DNA from: Bacteroidota bacterium
GTDB taxonomy: Bacteria > Bacteroidota > Bacteroidia > NS11-12g > UBA955
Length of the DNA stretch: 56,510 bases
Direction: 5' to 3'
Assembly: GCA_030833525.1 (NCBI GenBank)
Contig: JAURGZ010000008.1
Location: 1-56,510 of the forward strand
In this document: positions 25,503 through 34,143 of the stretch, one piece after another
How the letters are laid out: each line of letters starts with the position of its first letter
Position numbering within the stretch: position 1 is the stretch's first letter
Notes under the pieces: model-generated
Databases searched by the model: none
What the model was told of the DNA's origin: nothing
The model's input: the letters and a program-made list of their open reading frames with translations, nothing else
Position numbers and translations under genes: made by a program

Positions 25503-26707
25503 GAAGGGATTGGAAAAGCGAGTGGAAAGCCATGATGGCCTCTCCCTATGGGCGATGGTATATGGCTGTGCTGCTCATGGCCCTATGTTACCAATGGATT
25601 TTTCAGCGCGAATGGGTCGACACCGCCGAGTACCTGAGAAAGGCTCAGTCAATTTGGGCAGGTTGGACCCCTCGAGATTCAGACCGGCTGCTGGAATATT
25701 CCCGCAGAAGCCCTTTGTTTGGATTGTTGCTCTGGGCGCTAGGACCTCTTTATTCGCTGGTATCTGCATTGTTGTCGCTTTTGACCTTGCTTCAATTGCG
25801 CATGTGGATTCGCGAGCAGAGTTCTTATCAAAATGCCCCTGAATATGCTACGGTATTTTGGTTGTTTCACCCCTTGCTCTTGGTCTATGCGGTGGTTCCC
25901 ATGCCCGAATGCATTTGCCTATGGCTCTTGTTGGCCTGGCTCCGTGCCCTCAGCAGCTCCAACGAATGGGTTTTGGGCATGACAGCGGCGGCATTGTTGG
26001 CTTTAAAGCCCGTTTTTGCAGTGCTGCTGCCCTTGATGGTTTTGGCTCAGTTCATGGGTCTTATTTCAAGTTTCACGGTTCGCAAGGCAGCGATCATGGT
26101 GCTTCCCTTGGCCCTGGTTTGGGGCTTTAACAGCTTTGATAATTATCGGGCCTTGGGCTTTTGGCATTTTTCCTCCATGGGCTTGACCAATGCGCTTGAA
26201 TACAACCTGCCGGCCTATGGTTCTGCAATTGAGCTGTCAGATGCAGCAGGAAATGCGGCTGAGACAGCCACCGTTTGGAAAGAACAGATACGGCAGGTCG
26301 TTTGGGGCAATCCCCTTCGCGTGATTTGGATTCACCTGAGAGGAGTGGTGCTGGGTTTGCTCGATCCGGGTCGCTATGACATTTGGGCCTTCTTTGGCGC
26401 ACAAGGCGATGCGCAGCACATGAAAGCACTCATCAAAGGCAATTTTCAAGCGCTTACTTGGAATGCTGGGCTGTTATTCATGGCCATTGGAGCCTTGGTT
26501 CAAGCCTTATTTTTGGTTTGCATCACCTTCGGATTGATGAAAAATGGCAACTTCAGACAGCATCAATTTTGGGCACTCGTAGTGCTGGTTTTCCTTGGTT
26601 TGAGCGGTCCCGTGGCTTCAGCACGGTATACCTTGTTGGTCTATCCGATTCTAGCCCTTTGGTTTAGCGAGGGTTGGGGGTCCCGAAAGGAGAGGAGGTT
26701 CAGATGA
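25499..26707 (+). CDS. GT-C-like polytopic membrane protein (putative glycosyltransferase)
   Basis: 402 residues with about eight to ten membrane helices. After a basic N-terminus and first helix comes an acidic loop WVDTAEYLRKAQSIWAG, which resembles the first periplasmic D-x-x-E/Y loop of GT-C enzymes (ArnT/PMT-type) that use polyprenyl-phosphate sugars. A second loop near 255-300 is large and soluble. So a lipid-linked sugar transferase is plausible, but no family-defining motif is complete. ATG 25499 overlaps the previous stop (ATGA), and the next gene overlaps its own stop the same way. Alternative: a membrane protein without enzymatic role. Confidence 0.7.
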   Translation: MRRDWKSEWKAMMASPYGRWYMAVLLMALCYQWIFQREWVDTAEYLRKAQSIWAGWTPRDSDRLLEYSRRSPLFGLLLWALGPLYSLVSALLSLLTLLQLRMWIREQSSYQNAPEYATVFWLFHPLLLVYAVVPMPECICLWLLLAWLRALSSSNEWVLGMTAAALLALKPVFAVLLPLMVLAQFMGLISSFTVRKAAIMVLPLALVWGFNSFDNYRALGFWHFSSMGLTNALEYNLPAYGSAIELSDAAGNAAETATVWKEQIRQVVWGNPLRVIWIHLRGVVLGLLDPGRYDIWAFFGAQGDAQHMKALIKGNFQALTWNAGLLFMAIGALVQALFLVCITFGLMKNGNFRQHQFWALVVLVFLGLSGPVASARYTLLVYPILALWFSEGWGSRKERRFR

Positions 26708-27204
26708 ACATACTCATTATCAGCGACAATCATACCTACAGCGATGCGGCACTGCTGGATCAAATTCGTTGGGCCGATGAGGTTTGGCATGCAGGAGATT
26801 GGGTCAACGAGGGGTTGGTTCTGGAGATCGATGCTTTGGGCAAGCCCTTGGTTTCGGTATACGGAAATGCCGATGGAACGGAAATCAGGCAGCGTTTTCC
26901 GGAGTTTTCTGTTATCGAGCGTCAAGGTTTGCGAATCATGATGGTTCACATCGCCGGGAAAATAGGGGTGTACTCGGCCCGGGTTCGCGATCAAATTCGC
27001 CTGCATAAGCCGCAGTGGTTGGTGTGCGGTCATTCCCACATTTGCAAGGTGCAATGGGACGAGCGTTACCATCTAATGCATTTGAATCCAGGCGCTTGCG
27101 GTCTTCAAGGGTTTCACAAGGTTCGCACAGCCTTGCGTTTGGTCATCGAAGATGGCACTGCCAAGCAATTGGAAGTCGTAGAATGGGCCAGAAAATCTTT
27201 GTAA
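26704..27204 (+). CDS. YfcE/MJ0936-type metallophosphoesterase
   Basis: 166 residues, cytosolic. Calcineurin-like phosphoesterase motifs in order: ISDNH (metal site), HAGDW, GNAD, MMVHIAGK, CGHSH and LNPGA. These are the YfcE pattern with slight variation (SDNH for SDTH, GNAD for GNCD, PGA for PGS). Members hydrolyse phosphodiesters in vitro; physiological substrate unknown. The ATG at 26704 overlaps the preceding stop (ATGA), so it is translationally coupled to the GT-C-like gene. Confidence 0.88.
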   Translation: MNILIISDNHTYSDAALLDQIRWADEVWHAGDWVNEGLVLEIDALGKPLVSVYGNADGTEIRQRFPEFSVIERQGLRIMMVHIAGKIGVYSARVRDQIRLHKPQWLVCGHSHICKVQWDERYHLMHLNPGACGLQGFHKVRTALRLVIEDGTAKQLEVVEWARKSL

Positions 27205-27221
27205 TTTTTTCGAAAAAACCC

Positions 27222-27253
27222 TTTGAAAAGCGGCTGATAGCCCCTTACATTTG
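27222..27253 (+). promoter_or_regulatory. Promoter of tRNA-Leu
   Basis: TTTG (27222-27225), 20 bases, TACATTTG (27246-27253) followed by C. The -33 context TTTGAAAAG is identical to that of the yceD promoter at 36892. The box ends 21 bases before the mature tRNA. Confidence 0.65.
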
Positions 27254-27274
27254 CACCTCGTTCTGATAGAGCAT

Positions 27275-27361
27275 GCCCAGGTGGCGGAATTGGTAGACGC
27301 GTTGGTCTCAAACACCAATGAGGTAACACTCGTACCGGTTCGACCCCGGTCCTGGGTACCA
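27275..27361 (+). tRNA. tRNA-Leu (anticodon CAA)
   Basis: GCCCAGG (27275-27281) pairs with CCTGGGT (27351-27357, one G-U), discriminator A and encoded CCA follow (27359-27361). D arm GGCGGAATTGGTAGACGC is typical of leucine tRNAs. Anticodon arm TTGGT-CTCAAAC-ACCAA has CAA, reading UUG, the most used leucine codon in these genes. Long variable arm and GGTTCGACCCC T arm present. Confidence 0.96.
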
Positions 27362-27373
27362 AAATCGATCGCA

Positions 27374-28213
27374 GTGTCGACAAAACATTCTCTTCAGATT
27401 ACAACAATCGACGGCCTCCAAATGGCCGTCGATTTGTTTATACCCGAATTGGGCGATGGGCCTTTTCCTGTCTTGGTTTATGCCCACGGTTTCAAAGGTT
27501 TCAAAGACTGGGGTTATGTGCCGCATTTGCATGAGTTTTTTGAAGCTCACAATACAGCCGTTGTCACCTTCAATCATACGCACAATGGAGTACAGTCTCG
27601 CGATTTCGATGATTTGGAGCGTTTTGCTCGCAATACCATTACCCAAGAACTGAGGGATCTAGAAAGCTTGGGGAAGTGGTTGAAGCAAGAATGCGATACC
27701 TACAACCTGAATGCTGATTCGTTGAATTGGTTGGGACACAGCCGGGGGGGAGCCAATGTCATTGTGTTCGCCTCATTGTTTCCGGACTTTGTGCGCAAAG
27801 CCATAACCTGGGCACCTTTGGGCGACTATCGACATTTGTTTCGCCAAATGGATTTGCATGCCTGGAAAGAAACGGGGCGCTGCTTCATAGCCAACCAACG
27901 CACAGGTCAAGAAATGCCTCTGGATTACGTCATTTGGGAGGATTTGGAAGCCCATGAAGATTATTCCGTGCAGGCCGCAGCCAGAGCATTGGGTCGTCCT
28001 TTATTGATATTACACGGTGACCAGGACCAAGCGGTTCCCCTCGAACAAGGCCAAGCGCTCCATCAAGCCTGTTTGCATTCCTTGATGCAGGTCATGGAAG
28101 GGGCTGATCATACCTTTGGTTGCAGCCATCCCTGCGCCGGCCCTGAAGATTTCTCAGAGGCTTTGTGGTTGACCATGGATGCCACTCAATCCTTCTTGGA
28201 AGAGGATATGTGA
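27374..28213 (+). CDS. Alpha/beta hydrolase
   Basis: 279 residues from a GTG at 27374. Alpha/beta hydrolase fold with oxyanion region VYAHGFKGFKDWG, nucleophile elbow LGHSRGGAN (Ser), acid ILHGDQDQAVP (Asp) and catalytic His in GADHTFG. The complete triad implies an active esterase/peptidase-like enzyme; the substrate cannot be told. The reading frame extends back through tRNA-Leu, which cannot be coding; the GTG 13 bases after the tRNA is the first start that keeps the opening strand, and ATG 27422 would remove it. It may be cotranscribed with the tRNA. Its stop is three bases from the stop of the converging tsaC. Confidence 0.85.
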   Translation: MSTKHSLQITTIDGLQMAVDLFIPELGDGPFPVLVYAHGFKGFKDWGYVPHLHEFFEAHNTAVVTFNHTHNGVQSRDFDDLERFARNTITQELRDLESLGKWLKQECDTYNLNADSLNWLGHSRGGANVIVFASLFPDFVRKAITWAPLGDYRHLFRQMDLHAWKETGRCFIANQRTGQEMPLDYVIWEDLEAHEDYSVQAAARALGRPLLILHGDQDQAVPLEQGQALHQACLHSLMQVMEGADHTFGCSHPCAGPEDFSEALWLTMDATQSFLEEDM

Positions 28214-28216
28214 AGC

Positions 28217-29176
28217 TTATCGCGCCGCTGCGCGGCGCAAGCGGTCGTTGATGGCCAAGCCCAAGCCCTGATTCGGTGCTAGCTCAATCCAAGCCTTTTT
28301 GAACCCCAGGGTATCCAATTGTCGCAGAATGGAAAAGACCTTTGCGGCAGCTTCATTCAAATCTCCTGACTGACTGAGCGCCAACAAATGGTCTTGGGGC
28401 CATGCCGAGGCTGTTGGATTCGAAAATGGCACGTAGGCGCTCTCGGCTTCCCATATTGGCACTTCCTGTCCCGGTTCCAACAGGTACAACTGACAAAAAG
28501 GGCTGTAGTGTTGTTCCAACTGCCCGGGAGCTTGAACCGCCCCTTTGACAGACAACTGCCGTTGCACCGGCCCTACCACTCGCTCCAGTTCTTCTTGGCT
28601 GATTTTTCCCAAACGAAGCAAATGAATTTCGTCGCCCATCAAGGAAACAATGGTGCTTTCGATGCCCACTTCGCAAGGACCTCCATCCAGTACGGCTTCA
28701 ATTGCATTTCCAAGCTGATCCAATACGTGCTGAGCCGTTGTCGGGCTTACATATCCAAACGGATTGGCCGAAGGTGCAGCCAAGGGGAACTCCAGCGATT
28801 GAAGGAGTGACAAAGTCAACGGGTGTTTGGGCATGCGGAGACCCACGCTAGGCAAGGAACTGCTGACCAAGTCGGGTACATGTTCGCTTTTGGGAACGAC
28901 GAGGGTCAAGGGGCCGGGCCAAAAAGCTTGTGCCAATTGTTGGGCTTTTTCGGGCCAACGGGAACTCAAACCTTGCGCCTGCTCCAAACTTCCTACATGG
29001 AGAATGAGTGGGTCGAAAAACGGCCTTTTTTTCGCTTCGAAAATGCGGGCCACGGCAATGGCATCCAATCCATTGGCCGCTAATCCGTAGACGGTCTCAG
29101 TAGGAATGGCCACCAAGCCGCCTTGCTGCAGCAGCGCGGTGGCCTTGGAGACCTCAGTCAAGCACTGGGCTTGCAT
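28217..29176 (-). CDS. tsaC: L-threonylcarbamoyladenylate synthase (Sua5 type)
   Basis: Makes threonylcarbamoyl-AMP from threonine, bicarbonate and ATP for the t6A37 modification of ANN-reading tRNAs. 319 residues: the YrdC domain (about 5-195) with GGLVAIPTETVYGLAANG, KKRPFFDPLILHV, WPGPLTLVV, VGLRMPKHP and PSANPFGYVSPT, followed by a C-terminal Sua5 domain (PGQLEQHYSP... to the end). The second domain makes it the longer Sua5 rather than short TsaC form. Starts at ATG 29176, two bases after the stop of the sigma-54 regulator gene, so both are probably cotranscribed. The GC-rich end (RLRRAAAR) holds a 7-bp hairpin without T-run. Confidence 0.95.
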   Translation of the reverse strand: MQAQCLTEVSKATALLQQGGLVAIPTETVYGLAANGLDAIAVARIFEAKKRPFFDPLILHVGSLEQAQGLSSRWPEKAQQLAQAFWPGPLTLVVPKSEHVPDLVSSSLPSVGLRMPKHPLTLSLLQSLEFPLAAPSANPFGYVSPTTAQHVLDQLGNAIEAVLDGGPCEVGIESTIVSLMGDEIHLLRLGKISQEELERVVGPVQRQLSVKGAVQAPGQLEQHYSPFCQLYLLEPGQEVPIWEAESAYVPFSNPTASAWPQDHLLALSQSGDLNEAAAKVFSILRQLDTLGFKKAWIELAPNQGLGLAINDRLRRAAAR

Positions 29177-29178
29177 GT

Positions 29179-30534
29179 CTAGCGCCGTTTGAGGTTGTAC
29201 TTGTCAATCTTGTTGTACAGGTGGCTTCGCTGAATGTCAATTTCAGCCGCTGTTTTAGCCACGTTCCACCCGTTTTGAATGAGTTTTCGTTCGATGAACA
29301 CTTTCTCGGCCCAGTCGCGAAAATCTTGAAGAGTTTGGTATTCATCGACCACTCCAAAGGGATCAGCTCCTCGTTGAGCCGGGTTGCTGTACATGTAAAC
29401 ATCTTCGCCGGTTATGGCATCTCCGCAGAGAATCACCAAACGCTCGATGACGTTGCGCAGTTCGCGAATGTTGCCCGTCCATTTTACCTCTTTCAAGGCC
29501 TCGTATCCGTCGGGAGTAAAGGTTTTGGTTTGCAGCCCGTTGTCGGCACATATGTCCTGCATGAAGTGTTCGGCAATGAGCAAGATGTCTTCTTTGCGCT
29601 CATTCAAGGTTGGAACATGCATGAGGATCACCGAAAGGCGGTGGTACAGGTCCATTCGAAATTGACCTTTTTCAATTTCTTCCAGCAAATTCTTGTTCGT
29701 AGCGGCTACAATGCGCACATCGACTTTGATTTCCTTATCGCCACCTACCCGGGTGATTTTTCCTTCTTGAATGGCTCGAAGAACCTTGGCTTGAGCCGCC
29801 ATGCTCATGTCTCCGATCTCATCCAAAAACAAAGTGCCGCCATGAGCTTGTTCGAACTTGCCGATGCGCTGTTTGATGGCCGAGGTAAAGGCCCCTTTTT
29901 CGTGGCCAAAGAGTTCGCTTTCGATGAGTTCGGTGGGAATCGAGGCGCAATTGACTTCTACCAAAGGCATGGCAGCACGCGCGCTTTTTTCATGCAACCA
30001 GCGGGCCACCAATTCTTTTCCTGTTCCATTCTCCCCGGTGATCAAAACGCGGGCTTCGGTGGGAGCCACTTTCTCAATGGTCTCTTTGATTTTCGCGATG
30101 GCAGGGGTCTCGCCAATGATATCAAAGGTTTTGGATACTTTGCGTTTGAGGACTTTGGTTTCAGCGACCAAATCTGTGCGCTCTATGGCGTTGCGCAGGG
30201 TGATCAACAGGCGATTCAGATCGGGTGGTTTGGTCAGGAAATCAAAAGCGCCTTTCTTGGTGGCGTCAATGGCCATTTCGACATTTCCATGGCCAGAAAT
30301 CATGACAAATGGCAGTTCGGGCTTAAGCGCCAAGGCTCTTTCCAAAACTTCCATGCCATCCATTCCAGGCATTTTTACGTCGCACAATACCACATCGTAA
30401 TCGTTTTTCTGTATCAATTGATACCCTTTTTGACCGTCTTCAGCCAGGGTTACGTTGAAATTCTCGTATTCCAGAATTTCCTTAAGCGTTTCTCTGATAG
30501 GGGCTTCGTCGTCAATGACCAATATATCTGCCAT
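29179..30534 (-). CDS. NtrC-family sigma-54-dependent response regulator
   Basis: 451 residues. Receiver domain 1-120 with acidic pair Asp8/Asp9, phospho-acceptor Asp52 (LCDVKMPGMDG) and Lys102; AAA+ sigma-54 activator domain about 140-370 with Walker A GENGTGKE (167-174), the sigma-54-contact loop GAFTSA (214-219), Walker B TLFLDEIGD (234-242) and the arginine-finger region; Fis-type helix-turn-helix at the end (NVAKTAAEIDIQRSHLYNKIDKY). It should drive sigma-54 promoters when phosphorylated; no kinase is next to it. Minus-strand TTTG, 18 bases, TATCCTTG lies about 21 bases before the ATG. It is divergent from the PorP-like gene, but I found no sigma-54 site in that gap. Confidence 0.95.
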   Translation of the reverse strand: MADILVIDDEAPIRETLKEILEYENFNVTLAEDGQKGYQLIQKNDYDVVLCDVKMPGMDGMEVLERALALKPELPFVMISGHGNVEMAIDATKKGAFDFLTKPPDLNRLLITLRNAIERTDLVAETKVLKRKVSKTFDIIGETPAIAKIKETIEKVAPTEARVLITGENGTGKELVARWLHEKSARAAMPLVEVNCASIPTELIESELFGHEKGAFTSAIKQRIGKFEQAHGGTLFLDEIGDMSMAAQAKVLRAIQEGKITRVGGDKEIKVDVRIVAATNKNLLEEIEKGQFRMDLYHRLSVILMHVPTLNERKEDILLIAEHFMQDICADNGLQTKTFTPDGYEALKEVKWTGNIRELRNVIERLVILCGDAITGEDVYMYSNPAQRGADPFGVVDEYQTLQDFRDWAEKVFIERKLIQNGWNVAKTAAEIDIQRSHLYNKIDKYNLKRR

Positions 30535-30725
30535 AAATCTGTCTTAAAATTCATACAAGGATAGGGTAGGTGCAGTAGACACAAATCCACAGATATGCCC
30601 GTGTTTTCCACCGCGCATAGTTCGCGTCTGATGAAATTCAAAATAATTGGACAGGCTGAGGAAATATTTGCGAAATCCCTGTGATTGCGGTTTCTTTGTT
30701 ATTCGGCAATAGTACGAACACTTGC

Positions 30726-31844
30726 ATGCGTAAACGATTTATTTACCAAACGGCACTGCTGATTGCGGGCTTCGCTGTTGGGCCCTTGATGGCACAGCAG
30801 GATCCAATGTACACCCACTTTACTTTCAATAAGGTGTTGTACAATCCAGCTTACGCGGGAGCTTCTGATCAGTTCTGTTTGAATGCCATTACCCACCAGC
30901 AGTGGTTGGGTTATGATGACGAATCTCCATTGATCAAAACTCAAGGAGGTTTGCCTACTTCAGATAATTTGGCTCGAAACATTGCTCCCAAGACCACAGG
31001 GGCTGGCTTTTCTGCTCCCATTCGCCTCAAGCTGAAGGGGAATTCGGTCAATGTCGGTGGGGCTTATGCCGGTTTCATCTCTGATCAAATCGGTTACGAG
31101 AATAATACTTACATGAAATTCGGTTTGGCTGGCGCCTATGGTCTTTCAAGCGGCGCCAACCTGCGCTTGGGGGTTGACTTCACTTCGCTAACCAAAGAAT
31201 TGGATGGTCAAGGTCTTCGTTACCACGATCCCGGTGATCCTTTGATTCCCACTGGAACTTCTGCCGATACCCGTGTAACCATGGGATTGGGTGCCTATTA
31301 TTCTGACCCCAACATCATGGGTGGGGCCTGGGGTAGCTTGTCTATGACGCATTTGATGCCCCAAACCTTTGCTTACGGTCCCAGCGGTGCCATTCAGATC
31401 AGCACTGCTCGCCACTTGTACATGGCCGGTGGTGTTCGCATGGATAATTTCATGGGCAACCCAGCGTTGACTTTGGATCCCGCCTTTAAAATCCGCACGG
31501 TTTTGGGTAAGGGCGGTTTGGTAAAACCCGAATTGGATTTGCAAGGCATTGCCAACTGGAATGAATTGTTCGCGGGAGGTTTGAATCTTCGCTCTTACGG
31601 CACAGGCTTGGATGCCCTTTCTCTGATTCTCGGCTATTACCCACCCTTGATGGGCAATGGAGCCGGTCAGCAAAAGTTGCGTGTAGGTTATTCATACGAC
31701 ATAACGGTTTCCAATTTGGTGCGCAATAGCTTTGGTACTCATGAAGTTCAAGTGAATTATTGCTTCATGATCAGTTTGCCTGATCGCCCTGAAATCATCT
31801 ACCGTCACCCCCGTTGGATGGAGCATTCGCCAGAAATTGATTAA
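30726..31844 (+). CDS. PorP/SprF family type IX secretion membrane protein
   Basis: 372 residues from ATG 30726, giving the signal peptide MRKRFIYQTALLIAGFAVGPLMAQ; the family signature QDPMYTHFTFNKVLYNPAYAGA follows at once. The rest is a 12- to 14-strand outer-membrane barrel pattern (GGAYAGFISDQIGYE, MKFGLAGAYGLSSGANLRLGVDF, LRVGYSYDITVSNL, GTHEVQVNYCF). Members anchor type IX cargo or PorK/PorN rings at the outer membrane. Placed 132 bases upstream of gldK in the same direction, as porP/sprF genes often are. The cargo-specific SprF role versus core PorP role cannot be separated by sequence reading. Gap 30535-30725 shows no gene. Confidence 0.93.
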   Translation: MRKRFIYQTALLIAGFAVGPLMAQQDPMYTHFTFNKVLYNPAYAGASDQFCLNAITHQQWLGYDDESPLIKTQGGLPTSDNLARNIAPKTTGAGFSAPIRLKLKGNSVNVGGAYAGFISDQIGYENNTYMKFGLAGAYGLSSGANLRLGVDFTSLTKELDGQGLRYHDPGDPLIPTGTSADTRVTMGLGAYYSDPNIMGGAWGSLSMTHLMPQTFAYGPSGAIQISTARHLYMAGGVRMDNFMGNPALTLDPAFKIRTVLGKGGLVKPELDLQGIANWNELFAGGLNLRSYGTGLDALSLILGYYPPLMGNGAGQQKLRVGYSYDITVSNLVRNSFGTHEVQVNYCFMISLPDRPEIIYRHPRWMEHSPEID

Positions 31845-31908
31845 AAAAAGTTATTCACACACAATAAACATTTTAACTTGCCGTTATACTCCCACATAAA
31901 AACATGTC

Positions 31909-31938
31909 TTGCTTTATAAAAGGCAAGCCATATTTTTG
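31909..31938 (+). promoter_or_regulatory. Promoter of gldKLMN
   Basis: CTTG (TTG at 31909-31911), 19 bases, TATTTTTG (31931-31938) followed by C. Leader to the gldK ATG is 38 bases. It suggests the four gld genes have their own start separate from the PorP-like gene. Confidence 0.55.
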
Positions 31939-31976
31939 CAACCTTAGATAAATAGTACCGATTGGAAACTGAACAC

Positions 31977-33350
31977 ATGAAGAATCCGTTGTCGCGTTTC
32001 GATGCAATGAACAGCATGGCTACCAAAGCAAAGTCGCTTTTTGCCAACAAACGAGTACGCCAAGTGGCGATTGTCGCTTCCGTATTCATGGTCGCTTGCG
32101 GCCCCGCTGATACCGGTGATTTGACGGGCTTACAGGGTCGTCGCCCCTGGTTCCACCCGCAACCTCCAGGAACGATCTACGTTCCTTCTGGAACTTTCCA
32201 TACGGGACAGGCAGGACAGGATATTTTCCAGTCTTACTTGGAGCCCAATAAACAGATGACCATTTCGGCCTTCTGGATGGATGAAACTGAAATCACCAAC
32301 AACGAGTACCGTCAATTCGTGGCCTACGTGGCTGACTCCATTGCGCGTTACGTGTTGGACGATGATCAGTATTTCATGCCTGAGAACGACGAAGGCTTCC
32401 GTTTCATCGACTACACGCAACCCGGTCCTTTGGATCCCCGCAATTTCGAGAATCACAAGGAAGATTTGTACGATTTGTATTACCAGGGTGATGAGCGTTT
32501 TCGTGGAAAGCGTCAATTCGATACTCGCAAGTTGATGTATCACTATGAGTGGTTCGATTTGGCCAAAGCTGCCATGTTGGATCGCGATAAGTATGATCCC
32601 ATGAATCGCCGCGAATTCATTGAAGAGGAAGACGTATTGATCTACCCCGACACCTTGTGCTGGGCTCGTGATTTCACTTACTCTTTCAACGAACCTATGG
32701 CCCGTGTGTATTTTTGGCACCCCAAATACGACGATTATCCCGTGGTCGGTGTGAATTGGCACCAAGCCCGTGCGTTCTGCATGTGGCGTACCATTCGCAA
32801 GAACAGCTATTGGGATCAGCAAGGTTTTTACCCCACTACAGAAGATTTCCGTTTGCCCTCTGAATATGAATGGGAATACGCTGCCCGCGGCGGTCGTATC
32901 GGAAACAAGTACCCTTGGGGTGGTCCTTATGCCCGCAACAGCAAAGGCTGTATGTTGGCCAACTTCAAACCCTTGCGTGGTAACTATGGTGTAGACGGCG
33001 GTGTTTACCCAGTGCGAGTTGATTCTTATTTCCCCAACGATTTCGGTCTGTATAACATGAGCGGTAACGTTTCAGAATGGACCAATACCGTTTGGGATGA
33101 GGCTAACAATGCATTCGTTCATGATTTGAACGGTGAGCGTCAAGTTTACATCAAAGAACGCGGAGAGGATGCGGCCAACACCCCCATTAGCGAGAAGCGT
33201 AAAGTGATTCGCGGTGGTAGCTGGAAAGACATCGGGTATTTCATCGAGTGCGGTGCGCGTACATATGAATATCAAGACACTAGCAAGTGCTATGTAGGCT
33301 TCCGTTGCGTTCAAACCTACATCGGTCGTTCGAATAAAGACACCAAGTAA
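31977..33350 (+). CDS. gldK: Gliding motility/type IX secretion lipoprotein GldK
   Basis: 457 residues. N-terminal helix and lipobox (VFMVAC, then GPADTGD) make it a lipoprotein; the body is a formylglycine-generating-enzyme (FGE/sulfatase-modifying) fold: GTIYVPSGTFHTG, FWMDETEITNNEYRQFV, YPVVGVNWHQARAFCMW, RLPSEYEWEYAARGG, GLYNMSGNVSEWTN and RGGSWKD...CYVGFRC. GldK (PorK) forms, with GldN (PorN), the large periplasmic ring of the type IX machine under the outer membrane. Start ATG 31977; a TTG at 31962 and an internal ATG are alternatives. First of gldK-L-M-N in the standard order. Confidence 0.97.
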   Translation: MKNPLSRFDAMNSMATKAKSLFANKRVRQVAIVASVFMVACGPADTGDLTGLQGRRPWFHPQPPGTIYVPSGTFHTGQAGQDIFQSYLEPNKQMTISAFWMDETEITNNEYRQFVAYVADSIARYVLDDDQYFMPENDEGFRFIDYTQPGPLDPRNFENHKEDLYDLYYQGDERFRGKRQFDTRKLMYHYEWFDLAKAAMLDRDKYDPMNRREFIEEEDVLIYPDTLCWARDFTYSFNEPMARVYFWHPKYDDYPVVGVNWHQARAFCMWRTIRKNSYWDQQGFYPTTEDFRLPSEYEWEYAARGGRIGNKYPWGGPYARNSKGCMLANFKPLRGNYGVDGGVYPVRVDSYFPNDFGLYNMSGNVSEWTNTVWDEANNAFVHDLNGERQVYIKERGEDAANTPISEKRKVIRGGSWKDIGYFIECGARTYEYQDTSKCYVGFRCVQTYIGRSNKDTK

Positions 33351-33446
33351 TCCCTTTCACAACATGTGGATAAGAGAATTGCACGTGCGGCAATTTTTGA
33401 ATCCATATTGCGTTTAGACAACAACAACTATTAACCAAATAAAACA

Positions 33447-34103
33447 ATGAGCAAAAGTTTCTTTGAATCCAAAAAATTCAAAACGACCATGAACTTCGTT
33501 TATGGTCTGGGTGCAGCCGTCGTAATTGTGGGGGCTCTGTTTAAAATTCTTCACTTGAAGGGTGCAGACATCATGTTGACTATAGGTCTATTGACTGAGG
33601 CCGGCATTTTCGTAATCTCTGCTTTCGAACCTGTTCACATGGATCCCGATTGGACCTTGGTTTACCCCGAATTGGCTGGAGGAGATCCCAGCTCAAAGAA
33701 AAAGTCTGGTGGAAGTGTTTCCCAGCAATTGGATTCTATGTTGTCTCAAGCCAAAATCGGTCCCGAATTGATCGAGTCTTTGGGAACGGGCTTGACTTCA
33801 TTGAGCACCAATGTGAAAGACATGGCCAGTATGTCAAGTGCGGCTGTTGCTACTAAAGAATATTCTGAGAACGCTCACAAAGCAGCTACCAATATGGCTT
33901 CTATTGCCGATAGCTCAGCTATGGTGAGTGATTCTATGGGTAATTTCTCTAGTGGTTTGGGTTCTGCGTTGAACAATTTGATGGCTACTGAGAGCGCCAC
34001 AGCTACCTTTAACCAGGAGTTGGCTCAATTGAACCGCAACTTGAACAACTTGAATTCCATCTATGGTAACATGTTGAGCGCCATGGGTGGTGCCAAAAAC
34101 TAA
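33447..34103 (+). CDS. gldL: Type IX secretion motor protein GldL
   Basis: 218 residues. Two inner-membrane helices (NFVYGLGAAVVIVGALFKI about 16-34; ADIMLTIGLLTEAGIFVISAF about 40-60) and a cytoplasmic helical tail (about 90-215) rich in Ser, Ala and Asn. GldL surrounds GldM helices and uses proton flow to turn it; Glu51 in the second helix is in the place of the family's proton-path glutamate, and Glu61 follows. The start MSKSFFESKKFK is characteristic. Lies 96 bases after gldK, 40 before gldM. Known biology: powers both protein export and gliding. Confidence 0.97.
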   Translation: MSKSFFESKKFKTTMNFVYGLGAAVVIVGALFKILHLKGADIMLTIGLLTEAGIFVISAFEPVHMDPDWTLVYPELAGGDPSSKKKSGGSVSQQLDSMLSQAKIGPELIESLGTGLTSLSTNVKDMASMSSAAVATKEYSENAHKAATNMASIADSSAMVSDSMGNFSSGLGSALNNLMATESATATFNQELAQLNRNLNNLNSIYGNMLSAMGGAKN

Positions 34104-34143
34104 GTTTAACTGACTGTACCACATTAACTTAAAGATATAAAAT

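Noticed and set aside
28222-28238. GCGCCGC-TGC-GCGGCGC hairpin at the tsaC end
   Set aside because: Lies inside the coding end of tsaC and has no T-run on either strand, so it is better explained by Arg/Ala codons than by a terminator.
29221-30564. 447-residue open frame on the plus strand
   Set aside because: Antisense to the NtrC-type regulator, whose domains and catalytic residues are complete; no family pattern on this strand.
30535-30725. Possible sigma-54 promoter between the NtrC-type regulator and the PorP-like gene
   Set aside because: No GG-N10-GC arrangement with the TGGCA..TTGCA context could be found in the gap.
31852-33373. DnaA-box-like TTATTCACA (31852-31860) and TGTGGATAA (33365-33373) flanking gldK
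   Set aside because: TTATNCACA is expected once or twice by chance on both strands of a window this size, and no dnaA, AT-rich unwinding region or box cluster is present.
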